From DATARH01 sp036268075 (lineage in GTDB: Bacteria > Pseudomonadota > Alphaproteobacteria > ATCC43930 > CGMCC-115725): a DNA stretch of 64,000 nt. This document shows, in pieces, positions 42,461-51,221 of the stretch. The DNA lies in NCBI GenBank assembly GCA_036268075.1, contig DATAUV010000112.1:14669-78668 (forward strand), written 5' to 3'. Position 1 is the stretch's first letter. Every line of letters starts with the position of its first letter. The notes below the pieces were generated by a model that was not told the origin of the DNA, did no database searches, and saw nothing but the letters and a program-made list of their open reading frames with translations. A program made the position numbers and the translations under genes.

Positions 42461-42514
42461 GCCGGAGTCCTCATGCCGGGCGTCCTCACGCCAGGGGACC
42501 TCATGCCGGGGCCC

Positions 42515-43267
42515 TCACGACAGCCGCTCGCAACTCGGAGGCTCGCCGTCCTCCATGCCGACGCCGCGCGCCTTGGCGCGGTCGTCGGAGGCGGCGAGGG
42601 CGCGTTCGGCCTCGTCGAGCCGCGCGCGGAGGCTCGCGACCTCGCCGAGCAAGCCGTTGAGCGCACGGGCGACCGGGTCGGGCAGCACGCCGCTGACACC
42701 GTAAGGCTCGAACTGGGCCGCGGCCTCGTCGGCGTCGCGGCGGCGGGCGGCCTGGCGGGCGGGGTTGCCGACCATCGTCGCGCCGTCCGGCACCTCGGCC
42801 AGCACGACCGCGGCGGCGCCGATGCGCGCGCCGTTGCCGACCCGGAACGGCCCCAGCACCTGCGCGCCCGAGCCGACGATGACATTGTCGCCGAGGGTCG
42901 GATGGCGCTTCTGCCCGACCTGGTCGCCGGCCGGGCGCGTGCCGCCGAGGGTGACGCCCTGGTAGAGGGTGCAATCGTCGCCGATCTCGGCGGTCTCGCC
43001 GATCACGACGCCGACGCCGTGGTCGATAAAAAGCCGCCGGCCGATCCTGGCGCCGGGGTGGATGTCGATCCCGGTCACGATGCGCCCGAGATGCGAGACA
43101 AAGCGGCCGAGGAGGTAGCGGCGATGCGTCCACAGCCAATGGCCGAGGCGGTGATACAGCAGCACCTGGAACCCCGGATAGCACAACACCACCTCGGTAC
43201 GGGAGCGCGCCGCCGGGTCGCGCGCGAGCGTCGCATCGATTTCGTCGCGCAGGTTCTTGAAAGGCAT
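42515..43267 (-). CDS. cysE: Serine O-acetyltransferase
   Basis: This 250-residue enzyme makes O-acetylserine, the carbon skeleton for cysteine. It has the hexapeptide-repeat core with IDIHPGARIGRRLFIDHGVGVVIGETAEIG, YQGVTLGGT, KRHPTLGDNVIVGSGAQVLGP and GNPARQ, shown here in parts. The C-terminal extension of about 60 residues is acidic and variable. AGGA before the ATG at 43267 supports that start. It is upstream of iscR in the same direction, so cysteine supply and sulfur mobilisation genes are grouped. Confidence 0.93.
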   Translation of the reverse strand: MPFKNLRDEIDATLARDPAARSRTEVVLCYPGFQVLLYHRLGHWLWTHRRYLLGRFVSHLGRIVTGIDIHPGARIGRRLFIDHGVGVVIGETAEIGDDCTLYQGVTLGGTRPAGDQVGQKRHPTLGDNVIVGSGAQVLGPFRVGNGARIGAAAVVLAEVPDGATMVGNPARQAARRRDADEAAAQFEPYGVSGVLPDPVARALNGLLGEVASLRARLDEAERALAASDDRAKARGVGMEDGEPPSCERLS

Positions 43268-43475
43268 TGGCATTCCTATGTTACTGTCAACGCCGCGTGG
43301 CGCCGCCCCCCGGCTTACGGTGCATCGCCCGGTAGGAATGAAAGATATAATTGCCCCACTAAGCCAATCAAGTAATGCCGCGCCCGGCATCAAAGCCGTT
43401 GTCGCGGCGTTTACGATTACCCGAGCGATTTTGTCGGGTATGAACGGGATTTGCCATGCCTGACGTGATGTTCCC

Positions 43476-44159
43476 ATGCCCGACGTGATCTTCAACGGCC
43501 CGGAAGGGCGGCTCGAGGGGCGCTATCACCACGCGCGCAAGGCGAACTCGCCGATGGCGCTGGTGCTGCACCCGCATCCGCTGCATGGCGGGACGATGAA
43601 CAACAAGATCGTCTATTCGATCTACCAGACGTTTGTGAAGCGCGGGTTTTCGACCTTGCGGTTCAATTTCCGCGGGGTCGGGCGCAGCCAGGGCAGCTTT
43701 GACCGGGGCGAGGGCGAGCTCGCCGATGCCGCCGCCGCGCTGGACTGGCTGCAGACCTACAACGCCAATGCCGAGACCTGCTGGGTCGCCGGGTACTCGT
43801 TCGGCGCGTGGATCGGGATGCAGCTTTTGATGCGGCGGCCGGAGATCGAGTCGTTTGTCGCGATCTCGCCGCCGGCCAACCAGTACGATTTCACGTTCCT
43901 CGCGCCGTGCCCGTCCTCGGGGCTGATCCTGCAAGGCGATTCCGACACGCTGGTGCCGGCGGATTCGGTGCAGAAGCTCGTACAGAAATTGTCGCACCAG
44001 CGCGACATCAAGATCGATTTCCGTAAGATCGCCGGCGCCGACCATTTCTTCGTCGACCGCGCCGAACTGCTGGCCAAGCACGTCGACGGCTACATCAACG
44101 ACCACGGTCCCGGAGCCGTCGCGCCCGAGGCGCCGCCGACCCGCGCGCGCAGCCGCTAG
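43476..44159 (+). CDS. Alpha/beta hydrolase
   Basis: This 227-residue protein belongs to a small alpha/beta hydrolase family with HPHPLHGGTMNNKIVY near the N-terminus, the nucleophile elbow AGYSFGAWIGM, the acid in LILQGDSDTLVP and the histidine in GADHFFVDR. It is probably a cytoplasmic esterase-like enzyme of unknown substrate. A 20-bp tandem duplication just upstream repeats the start region, so a second ATG at 43456 lies nearby in another frame. Confidence 0.88.
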   Translation: MPDVIFNGPEGRLEGRYHHARKANSPMALVLHPHPLHGGTMNNKIVYSIYQTFVKRGFSTLRFNFRGVGRSQGSFDRGEGELADAAAALDWLQTYNANAETCWVAGYSFGAWIGMQLLMRRPEIESFVAISPPANQYDFTFLAPCPSSGLILQGDSDTLVPADSVQKLVQKLSHQRDIKIDFRKIAGADHFFVDRAELLAKHVDGYINDHGPGAVAPEAPPTRARSR

Positions 44160-44773
44160 GTTTTGCTGCGGGCGCGCCAGGCCGCCCAGGCGATTCCGGC
44201 GATCCCGAACAGGGTCAGCCCGGCAAAGATCAGCACCGCCGTGCTGGCCGCGCCAATGAACTTGTCGCCGACCTCGCCGACCGCGTCGCCGATAAACAAC
44301 AGCATCGGCGCCCACACGATCGCCGAGACGAAATTGGCGACCCAGAACCAGCCGCTCGGCATCCGCAACACCCCGGCGGCGAGCGGGATCACCGCGCGCA
44401 GGGGGCCGAAAAACCGGCCGATAAAGACGCTCTTGCCGCCATGCCGCTCGAAAAACCGGATGCCCTTGGGCAGCATCTCGGGGTCGCGGCTGAACGGCCA
44501 CACCCGCGCCAGCGCCCCGCCATAGCGCCGGCCGATCCAGTACGACACAGTGTCGCCGAGCACCGCCCCGGCCACCGCGCCGATGATGACCGGCCAATAC
44601 GGCAGCGACCCGTCCGCCATCAGCGCGCCGGCCGCGATCAAAAGGGTGGTGCCGGGGAACAGCAGGCTGAGAAACGCAAAGCTCTCGCCGAACGACGTGA
44701 CGAACATGATGACGATCGCCCAATTCGCGTGCGCGGCGATAAAGGCGAGCAGCGGGTGAACCAGATCGTCCAT
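44156..44773 (-). CDS. DedA family membrane protein
   Basis: This 205-residue protein has the DedA/SNARE-associated core: FGESFAFLSLLFPGTTLLIAAG, the GAVLGDTVSYWIGRRYG segment, and FFGPLRAVIPLAAGVLRM. About five membrane spans are visible. DedA proteins act as lipid flippases or scramblases important for envelope integrity. The ATG at 44773 is preferred to a TTG four codons upstream. It converges on the alpha/beta hydrolase gene, with a 4-bp overlap. Confidence 0.92.
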   Translation of the reverse strand: MDDLVHPLLAFIAAHANWAIVIMFVTSFGESFAFLSLLFPGTTLLIAAGALMADGSLPYWPVIIGAVAGAVLGDTVSYWIGRRYGGALARVWPFSRDPEMLPKGIRFFERHGGKSVFIGRFFGPLRAVIPLAAGVLRMPSGWFWVANFVSAIVWAPMLLFIGDAVGEVGDKFIGAASTAVLIFAGLTLFGIAGIAWAAWRARSKT

Positions 44774-44822
44774 CGCATCATCCAAGGTTCGGTTGTGCGG
44801 CGAGGGCTAGAGTCGCATCAGG

Positions 44823-44896
44823 ATTTACCGCAGAGTGCGCGGGTCGACCGGCGCATTCGCGTCCTTTGCGTAACCTCTGCGACCTCCGCGGTAAAT
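44823..44896. repeat. Fragment of the long nested palindromic element
   Basis: This 74-bp piece starts ATTTACCGCAGAG and ends CTCCGCGGTAAAT-like, with GCGTCCTTTGCGTAACCTCTGCG inside. It matches the inner part of the elements at 4281, 49405 and 56892 but lacks the outer arms. Confidence 0.65.
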
Positions 44897-44919
44897 CGTT
44901 TCTTCAGCAGGAGCCCCCG

Positions 44920-45705
44920 ATGCCCGATCTGACGCCGCAGCAAAAGGCCGAGCGGATTGCCGCGATCTTTCGCGAGCGGCGGCATATCGAGGTGCTGCCG
45001 CCGGAGTTGTATCCGGCGAGCCTCGACGAGGGCTACGCGATCCGCGCGGCCTATGAGGCGGCGGACAGCGCGGCGGGGCGGGGGGCGGTCGCGGGGTTCA
45101 AGATCGCGATCACGACCAAGGTGATGCAGGAGCTGTGCGGCCTCGACGAGCCCTGCTACGGCGCGGTCTTCGCGTCCGAGGTGCACCAGGGCACGGCGCG
45201 GCTGCGCGCGGCGGATTACTGCCGGATCGCGATCGAGACCGAGATTTGCGTCAGGCTCGGCGAGGACCTGCCGCAGGGCGGCGACCGCGACCGGGTCGGC
45301 GGCGCGGTCGAGGCCTGCATGGCGGCGATCGAGCTGATCGAGGATTTGCGCTACGACTATAAGCGGCTCGACGGCGCTTCGCTGGTCGCCGGCAATGCGT
45401 GGAACGCCGGGATCGTGATCGGGCCGCCGGTCACGGATTGGCGCCGGCGCGACCTCGGCGAGCTGGTCGGTCGCCTGGAGATGAACGGCAGGGAGATCGG
45501 CACCGGAATCGGCGCCGACGCGCTCGGCCACCCGCTCAACGCCTTGTCGTGGCTCGCCAACCGCCGCGCCGCCGAGGGCAACCCGCTCAGGCGCGGGCAG
45601 GTGGTGATGACCGGCAGTCTCGTCGCGACGCAATACCCGGCCGCCGGCGACCATGCGGTCGTGACGATCGAGGGGCTGGGGCAGGCCGAGGTGGTGCTGA
45701 GCTGA
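44920..45705 (+). CDS. 2-keto-4-pentenoate hydratase family protein
   Basis: This 261-residue protein resembles MhpD-type hydratases and decarboxylases of the fumarylacetoacetate hydrolase superfamily. Segments include DEGYAIRAAYEAA, GFKIAITTKVMQELCG, metal-binding IAIETEICVRLGEDL with the conserved Glu pair, and GNAWNAGIVIGPPV. It would hydrate a 2-hydroxydienoate from aromatic degradation. AGGAG six bases before the ATG supports the start. No other aromatic-degradation gene is nearby. Confidence 0.88.
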   Translation: MPDLTPQQKAERIAAIFRERRHIEVLPPELYPASLDEGYAIRAAYEAADSAAGRGAVAGFKIAITTKVMQELCGLDEPCYGAVFASEVHQGTARLRAADYCRIAIETEICVRLGEDLPQGGDRDRVGGAVEACMAAIELIEDLRYDYKRLDGASLVAGNAWNAGIVIGPPVTDWRRRDLGELVGRLEMNGREIGTGIGADALGHPLNALSWLANRRAAEGNPLRRGQVVMTGSLVATQYPAAGDHAVVTIEGLGQAEVVLS

Positions 45706-45724
45706 GCGGCGGAGTCACCGGGGC

Positions 45725-46777
45725 GTGGCGAATTTCTACCGGGTCATCCGCCCGCTTTTGTGGACCCTGTCGGCGGAGCGGGCGCATGGGTTGACCCTGC
45801 GGGCGCTGGAGACGGGGCTGGTCGGCTCGGCACCCGGCCCCGACCCGGACAGCCTGTCGCAAACCTTGTGGGGCCTCGATTTCCCGAACCCGATCGGGCT
45901 TGCGGCCGGGTTCGACAAGGACGCCCGGGTGCCCGACGCGATGCTGCGGCTCGGGTTCGGGTTTACCGAGATCGGCACGGTGACGCCGCGCCCGCAGCCG
46001 GGCAACCCGAGGCCGCGCGTCTTCCGCCTGCCGGCCGACGACGCGCTGATCAACCGGCTCGGCTTCAACAGCGGCGGGCTCGACGGCGCGATCGCGCGGC
46101 TCGGCGGGCGGCCGCGCCACGGTATCGTCGGGGTCAATGTCGGCAAGAACCGCGACAGCACCGACGCGGTCGCCGACTACGTCGAGGGGGTGCGGCGAAC
46201 GGCGGCGCTGGCCGATTACCTCGTCATGAACATCTCGTCGCCCAACACGCCGGGCTTGCGCGATTTGCAGGCGCGGGCGGCGCTCGACACGCTCATTGAG
46301 GCGGTGCTGACGGCGCGGCGCGAGACCGGGGCGACGCCGCCGCTGCTGGTCAAGATCGCCCCCGACCTCGGCCCCGCGGAAGCCGCCGACATCGCCGAGG
46401 TCGCGACGGCGCGCGGGATCGACGGGATCGTCGTCGGCAACACCACGATCGCCCGCCCGCCGGCGCTCAAAAGCCGCGACGCGGGCGAGGCCGGGGGCTT
46501 GAGCGGCAAGCCGCTGTTCGCGCGCTCGACCGAATTGCTGGCTGAGATGTACCGGCTGACCGGCGGCGCGGTCCCGCTCGTCGGGGTCGGCGGGGTGGCG
46601 AGCGCGGCGGACGCCTATGCCAAGATCGGGGCTGGAGCGTCGCTGGTGCAGCTTTATACCGGGCTGGTGTTTGGCGGGCCGGCGCTGCTCGGCGAGATCA
46701 AATCGGGGTTGTCGCGGATGATCGAGCGCGACGGCTTCGCGTCGGTCGCGGAGGCGGTGGGGAGCGGGGCGCGATGA
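45725..46777 (+). CDS. pyrD: Dihydroorotate dehydrogenase (quinone)
   Basis: This 350-residue class 2 enzyme oxidises dihydroorotate to orotate with quinone at the inner membrane. It has an amphipathic N-terminus (RPLLWTLSAERAHGLTLRAL), NPIGLAAGFDKDARV, EIGTVTPRPQPGNPRPRVFR, INRLGFNSGG, MNISSPNTPGLRDLQ with the catalytic Ser region, VVGNTTIARP and GVGGVASAADAYAKIGAGAS. It starts with GTG. Its stop overlaps the ATG of the HAD gene (ATGA). Confidence 0.96.
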   Translation: MANFYRVIRPLLWTLSAERAHGLTLRALETGLVGSAPGPDPDSLSQTLWGLDFPNPIGLAAGFDKDARVPDAMLRLGFGFTEIGTVTPRPQPGNPRPRVFRLPADDALINRLGFNSGGLDGAIARLGGRPRHGIVGVNVGKNRDSTDAVADYVEGVRRTAALADYLVMNISSPNTPGLRDLQARAALDTLIEAVLTARRETGATPPLLVKIAPDLGPAEAADIAEVATARGIDGIVVGNTTIARPPALKSRDAGEAGGLSGKPLFARSTELLAEMYRLTGGAVPLVGVGGVASAADAYAKIGAGASLVQLYTGLVFGGPALLGEIKSGLSRMIERDGFASVAEAVGSGAR

Positions 46778-47625
46778 GTGTGCGGCACATCACGGGCATG
46801 CGCGAGCTGGCGGGGCGGTATGACGGGGTGATCCTCGATTTGTGGGGCGTCGTGCATGACGGGACCGCGCCGTTTCCGGGGGTGCTCGATTGCCTCGAGC
46901 GGCTGCTCGCCGGCGGCAAGCGGGTGGTGCTGCTGTCGAACGCGCCACGGCGGGCCGACGATGTCGGACGGCGGATCGCGCAGATCGGGGTGCCGGACCG
47001 GCTCTACCAGGGGATCATGTCGTCGGGCGAGGAGGCGTGGCAGTTCCTCGCCCGGCGCGACGACCCGTTCTATGCCGCGCTCGGGCGGAGATGCCTGCAT
47101 ATCTGTTCCGACCGCGACCTCGAAATCCGCGAGGGGCTCGGGCTCGATTTTGTCGAGGGGGTGGAGGCGGCGGAGTTCATCCTCAACACCGGGCCGGCCG
47201 AGTGGGAGGACACGATCGCGGATTACAACCCGGTGCTGCGCGCGGCGCAGGTGCGGGGCTTGGCGATGGTGTGTGCGAACCCGGATTTGATCGTCATGCA
47301 CGGGGGCAAGCCGGCCCTTTGCGCGGGCGCGCTCGCCGAGCATTACGAGGGCATCGGCGGAATCGTGCGCTGGCACGGCAAGCCGCACCGGTCCGTGTAT
47401 GAAAGCTGCCTGCCGCTCCTGGAGATCGAGGACAAGGACCGGCTGATCGTGGTCGGCGATTCGCTGCGCACCGACATCGCCGGCGCGGCCGCGGCCGGGA
47501 TCGACAGCCTGTTCGTCACCGGCGGCGTCCACGCCGGCGAGTTTGCCGAAGCGGGGGCGCTCGATCGGATACTGGACGAAACCGGACTCAAGCCGATCGG
47601 GGTGGCGGAGCGGTTTGTGTGGTGA
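46774..47625 (+). CDS. HAD superfamily hydrolase (TIGR01459-like)
   Basis: This 283-residue phosphatase-like protein has motif I ILDLWGVVHDG, motif II VLLSNAPRRADD, a large cap domain, motif III Lys in HGKPHRSVYE and motif IV IVVGDSLRTDIAGA. This matches the HAD-IIA family found in alphaproteobacteria. It dephosphorylates a small metabolite, not identifiable here. Translationally coupled to pyrD, so a link to nucleotide metabolism is possible. Confidence 0.9.
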   Translation: MSVRHITGMRELAGRYDGVILDLWGVVHDGTAPFPGVLDCLERLLAGGKRVVLLSNAPRRADDVGRRIAQIGVPDRLYQGIMSSGEEAWQFLARRDDPFYAALGRRCLHICSDRDLEIREGLGLDFVEGVEAAEFILNTGPAEWEDTIADYNPVLRAAQVRGLAMVCANPDLIVMHGGKPALCAGALAEHYEGIGGIVRWHGKPHRSVYESCLPLLEIEDKDRLIVVGDSLRTDIAGAAAAGIDSLFVTGGVHAGEFAEAGALDRILDETGLKPIGVAERFVW

Positions 47626-47629
47626 ATCC

Positions 47630-47770
47630 GGACCGCGGGCGTCCCGCCCGCTCTTTCAGCGAAAGATGCGGGCTTTAGAAGATGCGGGCGGGACGCCCGC
47701 GGTCCAATTTTCCGCTCGCCCGCATTGCGGGAGAGGAAGGATCCGTCGCGAAGCGATGGGAGGGTGAGGG
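47630..47770. repeat. Composite repeat: GGACCGCGGGCG hairpin plus CCCGCATTGCGGGAGAGG unit
   Basis: The first part (47630-47705) is the 24-bp-arm hairpin with a longer loop that contains a partial duplication (GAAAGATGCGGGC / GAAGATGCGGGC). The second part (47706-47770) is a half copy of the element at 55664-55774. Together they separate two convergent genes, and the element supplies the last codons of the minus-strand gene. Confidence 0.8.
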
Positions 47771-48343
47771 CAGGTCGCCGTATGCGGCGAGCTGTGCCAC
47801 CACCCGCTCGAAATGCGGGGCGGCCGAGCGTCCCAGCCCTTCGAGCCAGTTCTGGTCCAAAAACGAGGCCAAGGCCGGCTGGCCGAGGTCGGCTTCCCAC
47901 AGAATCCCGATCAGCGAGGCGGCGGCCTCGTCGGCTTCGCTTTCGGCGAGGGTCAGGGTCGCGGCCTCGGAGGCGGCGTCGCGGTCGCGCGTGTCGGGAC
48001 CGGGGCCGAGGCCGAAATCGGGGAGGCTGCGGCGCTCGGGCGGGGCGATGAGGAAATGCGCGACCTCGTGCAGGATCACATAAGCCTCGGTGCCGGGGTC
48101 GAGGGCGGTTCCGTCCCAGTTGAAGGCGCAGTCGGTGCCGTCGGGGTGCACGGGAACGCCGCAGGCGCGCGCCCAGGCGATCGCGGCGCGGCGGTCGTCC
48201 TCGGCGGCGCCGCCCTCGGCGCGGTCGGGGCTGGTCGCGCGGATTTGGGCGAAGGCCGCGCGCGCCGCCGCGTCGGTCAGCCCTTCGGCGAAGCGGTCGA
48301 GCGCCGCGACGAGCTCGTCGGGCGGGATCGGGGTCAGGATCAT
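47675..48343 (-). CDS. HExxH-motif protein with repeat-derived C-terminus
   Basis: This 222-residue protein has a zinc-metallopeptidase-like motif, YVILHEVAHFLIAPPERR, followed by FGLGPGPDTRDRDAASEA and a downstream acidic helix ESEADEAAASLIGILWEA that could supply the third ligand. Similar unnamed proteins exist in related bacteria. The last about 30 residues (SPSHRFATDPSSPAMRASGK, then LDRGRPARIF) are encoded by the dispersed repeat, so the native C-terminus has probably been replaced or extended. It has no signal peptide. Confidence 0.65.
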   Translation of the reverse strand: MILTPIPPDELVAALDRFAEGLTDAAARAAFAQIRATSPDRAEGGAAEDDRRAAIAWARACGVPVHPDGTDCAFNWDGTALDPGTEAYVILHEVAHFLIAPPERRSLPDFGLGPGPDTRDRDAASEAATLTLAESEADEAAASLIGILWEADLGQPALASFLDQNWLEGLGRSAAPHFERVVAQLAAYGDLPSPSHRFATDPSSPAMRASGKLDRGRPARIF

Positions 48344-48461
48344 CGGTGCGCCGGCGGCGGCGGGGAATTGCGCATGACGCGCCGATATGCCGAAATCGCC
48401 GGCGATGATCAATGGCTCCTGGGCCTGCAGGTCCACCCGGGGGGCAATGCGGGAGAACGTC

Positions 48462-49397
48462 ATGAGTGGCGCGCTGTTGTTTTCGAGCCGTCTCGACGAC
48501 CCGGTCGCATGGTCGGCCGCGCTGTCGCGGCTGATGCCCGACCTCGACATCCGCGTCTCGCCCGAGCTTGGCGACCCGGCCGAAATCGAAACCGCGCTCG
48601 TATGGAAGCCGCCGGCCGGTGAGATGGCGGCGCTGCCGAACCTCAAACTGATCATCAACCTCGGCGCCGGCGTCGACCCGCTGCTCGCCGACCCGACGAT
48701 CCCGCCGCACATCCCCGTGGCCCGGCTGGGCGACGCGCCGATGGCGCAGATGATGAGCCAGTTCGTCACCTTTGCCGTGCTGCGCCACCACCGCGAGATC
48801 GCGACGTACGAGCGCCGGCACCGGGCGGCGACATGGCATTACGAATTGCCGCTGCCGTCCTATGAGCGGCGGGTCGGGATCATGGGGCTGGGCCTCTTGG
48901 GCGGGTCGGCGGCGCGGATGCTCGCCGGGACGGGTTTTACCGTCGCCGGCTGGGCACGCTCGCCGCATACGATCGACGGGGTCGAGTGCCATCATGGCGC
49001 CGCCGGGCTCGACGCCTTTCTCGGCAAGACCGACATCCTCGTCGTGCTGCTGCCGCTGACGCCGGAGACGCGGCAGATCGTCGGCCGCGACGCGCTCTAC
49101 AAGCTGCCGCGCGGGGCGAAGGTGGTGAATTGCGGCCGCGGCGGCACCGTCGACGAAGCCGCGCTCCTCGCCGCGCTCCGCGACGGCCAGGTCGGCGAGG
49201 CGACCCTCGACGTGTTCGAAACCGAGCCCCTGCCGCCCGAGCACCCGTTCTGGGGAATGGAAAACGTCCTCTGCCTCCCCCACACCGCCTCGATCGCCAT
49301 TCCGGAGATTTCCGCGACCGACGTGGTCGAAAACATCCGCCGCGTCCGGGCGGGGGAGGCGCTGCTGAACGTCGTCGACCGGGCGAAGGGGTATTGA
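48462..49397 (+). CDS. Glyoxylate/hydroxypyruvate reductase A-like dehydrogenase
   Basis: This 311-residue member of the D-2-hydroxyacid dehydrogenase family has LINLGAGVDPLLADP, the NAD-binding RVGIMGLGLLGGSAARML, the catalytic Arg in VVNCGRGGTVDEAALL, the Glu in LDVFETEPLPPEHPFW and the His in LPHTASIA. It reduces glyoxylate or hydroxypyruvate with NAD(P)H. The ATG at 48462 fits family length; an upstream in-frame extension is unrelated. Confidence 0.92.
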   Translation: MSGALLFSSRLDDPVAWSAALSRLMPDLDIRVSPELGDPAEIETALVWKPPAGEMAALPNLKLIINLGAGVDPLLADPTIPPHIPVARLGDAPMAQMMSQFVTFAVLRHHREIATYERRHRAATWHYELPLPSYERRVGIMGLGLLGGSAARMLAGTGFTVAGWARSPHTIDGVECHHGAAGLDAFLGKTDILVVLLPLTPETRQIVGRDALYKLPRGAKVVNCGRGGTVDEAALLAALRDGQVGEATLDVFETEPLPPEHPFWGMENVLCLPHTASIAIPEISATDVVENIRRVRAGEALLNVVDRAKGY

Positions 49398-49404
49398 AGT
49401 TGAA

Positions 49405-49716
49405 CGTAGGATGGGCTGAGCAGAGCGAAGCCCATCGGTAGGTTAGTTCACCACAGAGACACAGAGGAGAAGTAAGATTTAACGCGAAGGCCGCTCGGCA
49501 GGGCGCGCACCGCCGTTCAACAAAGAGACAGCGAGGCGGTGAGCCGCGGTCATTTAATCTCACTGTCTCACTGTCTCATTGTGAATCATCGCAGCTTCGC
49601 CGCGGCGCGAACGTCTTCGCATCCCTTGCGTTAAATATTACTTCTCCTCTGTGTCTCTGTGCCTCTGTGGTGAACTAAGCTGCCGATGGGCTTCGCTCTG
49701 CTCAGCCCATCCTACG
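49405..49716. repeat. Long nested palindromic element, copy 2
   Basis: CGTAGGATGGGCTGAGCAGAGCGAAGCCCATCGG and its complement at the right end are nearly perfect arms, quoted in parts here. Inside are TTCACCACAGAGACACAGAG and CTCTGTGCCTCTGTGGTGAA. Then come AACGCGAAGG and CCCTTGCGTT, and a central GAGACAGCGAGGCGGTGAG-type core. It separates the dehydrogenase and FUSC genes. Non-coding. Confidence 0.9.
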
Positions 49717-49743
49717 GTTCGTCACTCGCTCACCGGCGGGAAC

Positions 49744-50835
49744 ATGATCGCGCCTGTGCCCACCATCACCGACTGGGCCTCCCGCCACCGGGTTGAGCTG
49801 CGGCTCAGCTTGCGGATGAGCGCCGCGGGGTTGGTGACTTTTGCGGTCGGCTCGGTGCTGGGGCTGAGCCAGATTTATTGGGCGGTGCTGACCGCCGTCA
49901 TCGTGATGCAGGCGAGCATCGGCGGGTCGCTCAAGGCGTCGCTCGACCGGTTTGTCGGCACGATCGGCGGGGCGGCGTGGGGTGTGGCGGTCGCGGTTTC
50001 GGTGCCGCATCAGGGGGCGGTTTCGACCGGTGCGGCGCTGGGGCTGACGCTGGTGCCGCTGTCGGTGCTGGCGGCGTTCCGGCCGGGGTATCGCGTCGCG
50101 ACGGCGACCGGGGCGATCGTGCTGCTCGGGCGGTTCGGGCAGATCGGGGTGGTAGAGGCCGCGCTCGACCGGGTGTTCGAGATCGGGCTCGGCAGCGTCG
50201 TCGCGCTCGCGGTGGCGCTGGTGGTGACGCCGGCGCGGGCGCATGGGCTGCTCGGCGGCGCCGCGCGCGATGCGCTCGACCGGATGGCCGAACTGGCCGC
50301 GATGCTGCTCGGCGAACTGGCGGCGCCGGCGGATACCTCGATCGCAATCGGGTTTCACGACCGCATCCGCGCCGCGATCGAGCGCGCCGCCATCGCCGCC
50401 GACGAGGCCGCACGCGAACGCCGAAGTCTCGTCACCGAGGCGCCCGACCCGATGCCGCTGGTGCGCTGCCTGCGCCGGTTGAGCCATGATTTCGTGATCG
50501 TCGCGCGGGCCCGGTCGGCGGCGTTGGCCCCGGCCGCCGCCGAGCGCCTGGCTGGGCCGGCGGGCGAGATGGCGGCGGCGCTCTCCGCGTATCTCTCGGC
50601 GGTCGGCGCCGCATTGGTGTCGGGCACCCTGCCGCCGGCGCCGGTCGACACGGCGTTCGATGCGTTTCAGCAGGCGATGGCCGATCTGCGCCGCGACGGG
50701 ACTACCCGCGCCTTGTCGGGCGAGGAGGTCGAGCGGGTGTTCGGGCTGTCCTTCGCGCTCGACCAGATTCGCAGCAACCTCGAAGACCTCGCCGGCCATG
50801 CGCGCGACCTGGTCAAGCCGCCGCGGCGGCGGTGA
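49744..50835 (+). CDS. FUSC family membrane protein (aromatic acid exporter-like)
   Basis: This 363-residue protein has about five to six membrane segments in the first 160 residues (LRMSAAGLVTFAVGSVLGLS, YWAVLTAVIVMQASIGGSLKAS). The family motif DRFVGTIGGAAWG is present, followed by a helical cytoplasmic half. This is the N-terminal half of the FUSC/AaeB exporter architecture. It may export weak organic or aromatic acids. The ATG at 49744 follows the repeat element closely. Confidence 0.88.
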   Translation: MIAPVPTITDWASRHRVELRLSLRMSAAGLVTFAVGSVLGLSQIYWAVLTAVIVMQASIGGSLKASLDRFVGTIGGAAWGVAVAVSVPHQGAVSTGAALGLTLVPLSVLAAFRPGYRVATATGAIVLLGRFGQIGVVEAALDRVFEIGLGSVVALAVALVVTPARAHGLLGGAARDALDRMAELAAMLLGELAAPADTSIAIGFHDRIRAAIERAAIAADEAARERRSLVTEAPDPMPLVRCLRRLSHDFVIVARARSAALAPAAAERLAGPAGEMAAALSAYLSAVGAALVSGTLPPAPVDTAFDAFQQAMADLRRDGTTRALSGEEVERVFGLSFALDQIRSNLEDLAGHARDLVKPPRRR

Positions 50836-50950
50836 AATATAGGCGGGATGTTTCGGGTTATTTCATCTTGTTACGACTGGCTGACATCATGGTCAAAAAA
50901 GCGTTAACGTCTGCGCGCCGGGCATCCCCAGCCGGGTTAGGGAGAACAGC

Positions 50951-51187
50951 GTGAAGCGGCTTTATCGCGTGATCGCGGGCGGCGTCGTCCTCGCGGCGGT
51001 GGTTATTCTCTTTGGCGGACAGGCGATTGCCTACATGAAGGCGGGGTATCCCTCGGACGCGATCCGGCGCGAGGCGCTCGATCGCTGCTCGGCCGCGGAC
51101 ATCCACTTCCTCCGCTTCTCGGCGAAGGACCGCACCGACTGCTACAAGACCTCCCATCTCGAAGGCGAGACCGCCAACCTGCGGTAA
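50951..51187 (+). CDS. Small membrane-anchored hypothetical protein
   Basis: This 78-residue protein (GTG start after AGGGAGA) has one N-terminal membrane or signal segment (VIAGGVVLAAVVILFGGQAIAY). The short periplasmic part contains two cysteines (DRCSAADIHF, TDCYKTSH) that may pair. No family is recognised. It stands alone between the FUSC gene and a convergent ABC binding-protein gene. Confidence 0.6.
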   Translation: MKRLYRVIAGGVVLAAVVILFGGQAIAYMKAGYPSDAIRREALDRCSAADIHFLRFSAKDRTDCYKTSHLEGETANLR

Positions 51188-51221
51188 AGCCGCCGATTTC
51201 CGCGCCCCCGCGAGGGGGTGG

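Noticed and set aside
43268..43475. Possible riboswitch or leader upstream of cysE
   Set aside because: Only a short GC-rich stem was seen; no conserved riboswitch core could be matched.
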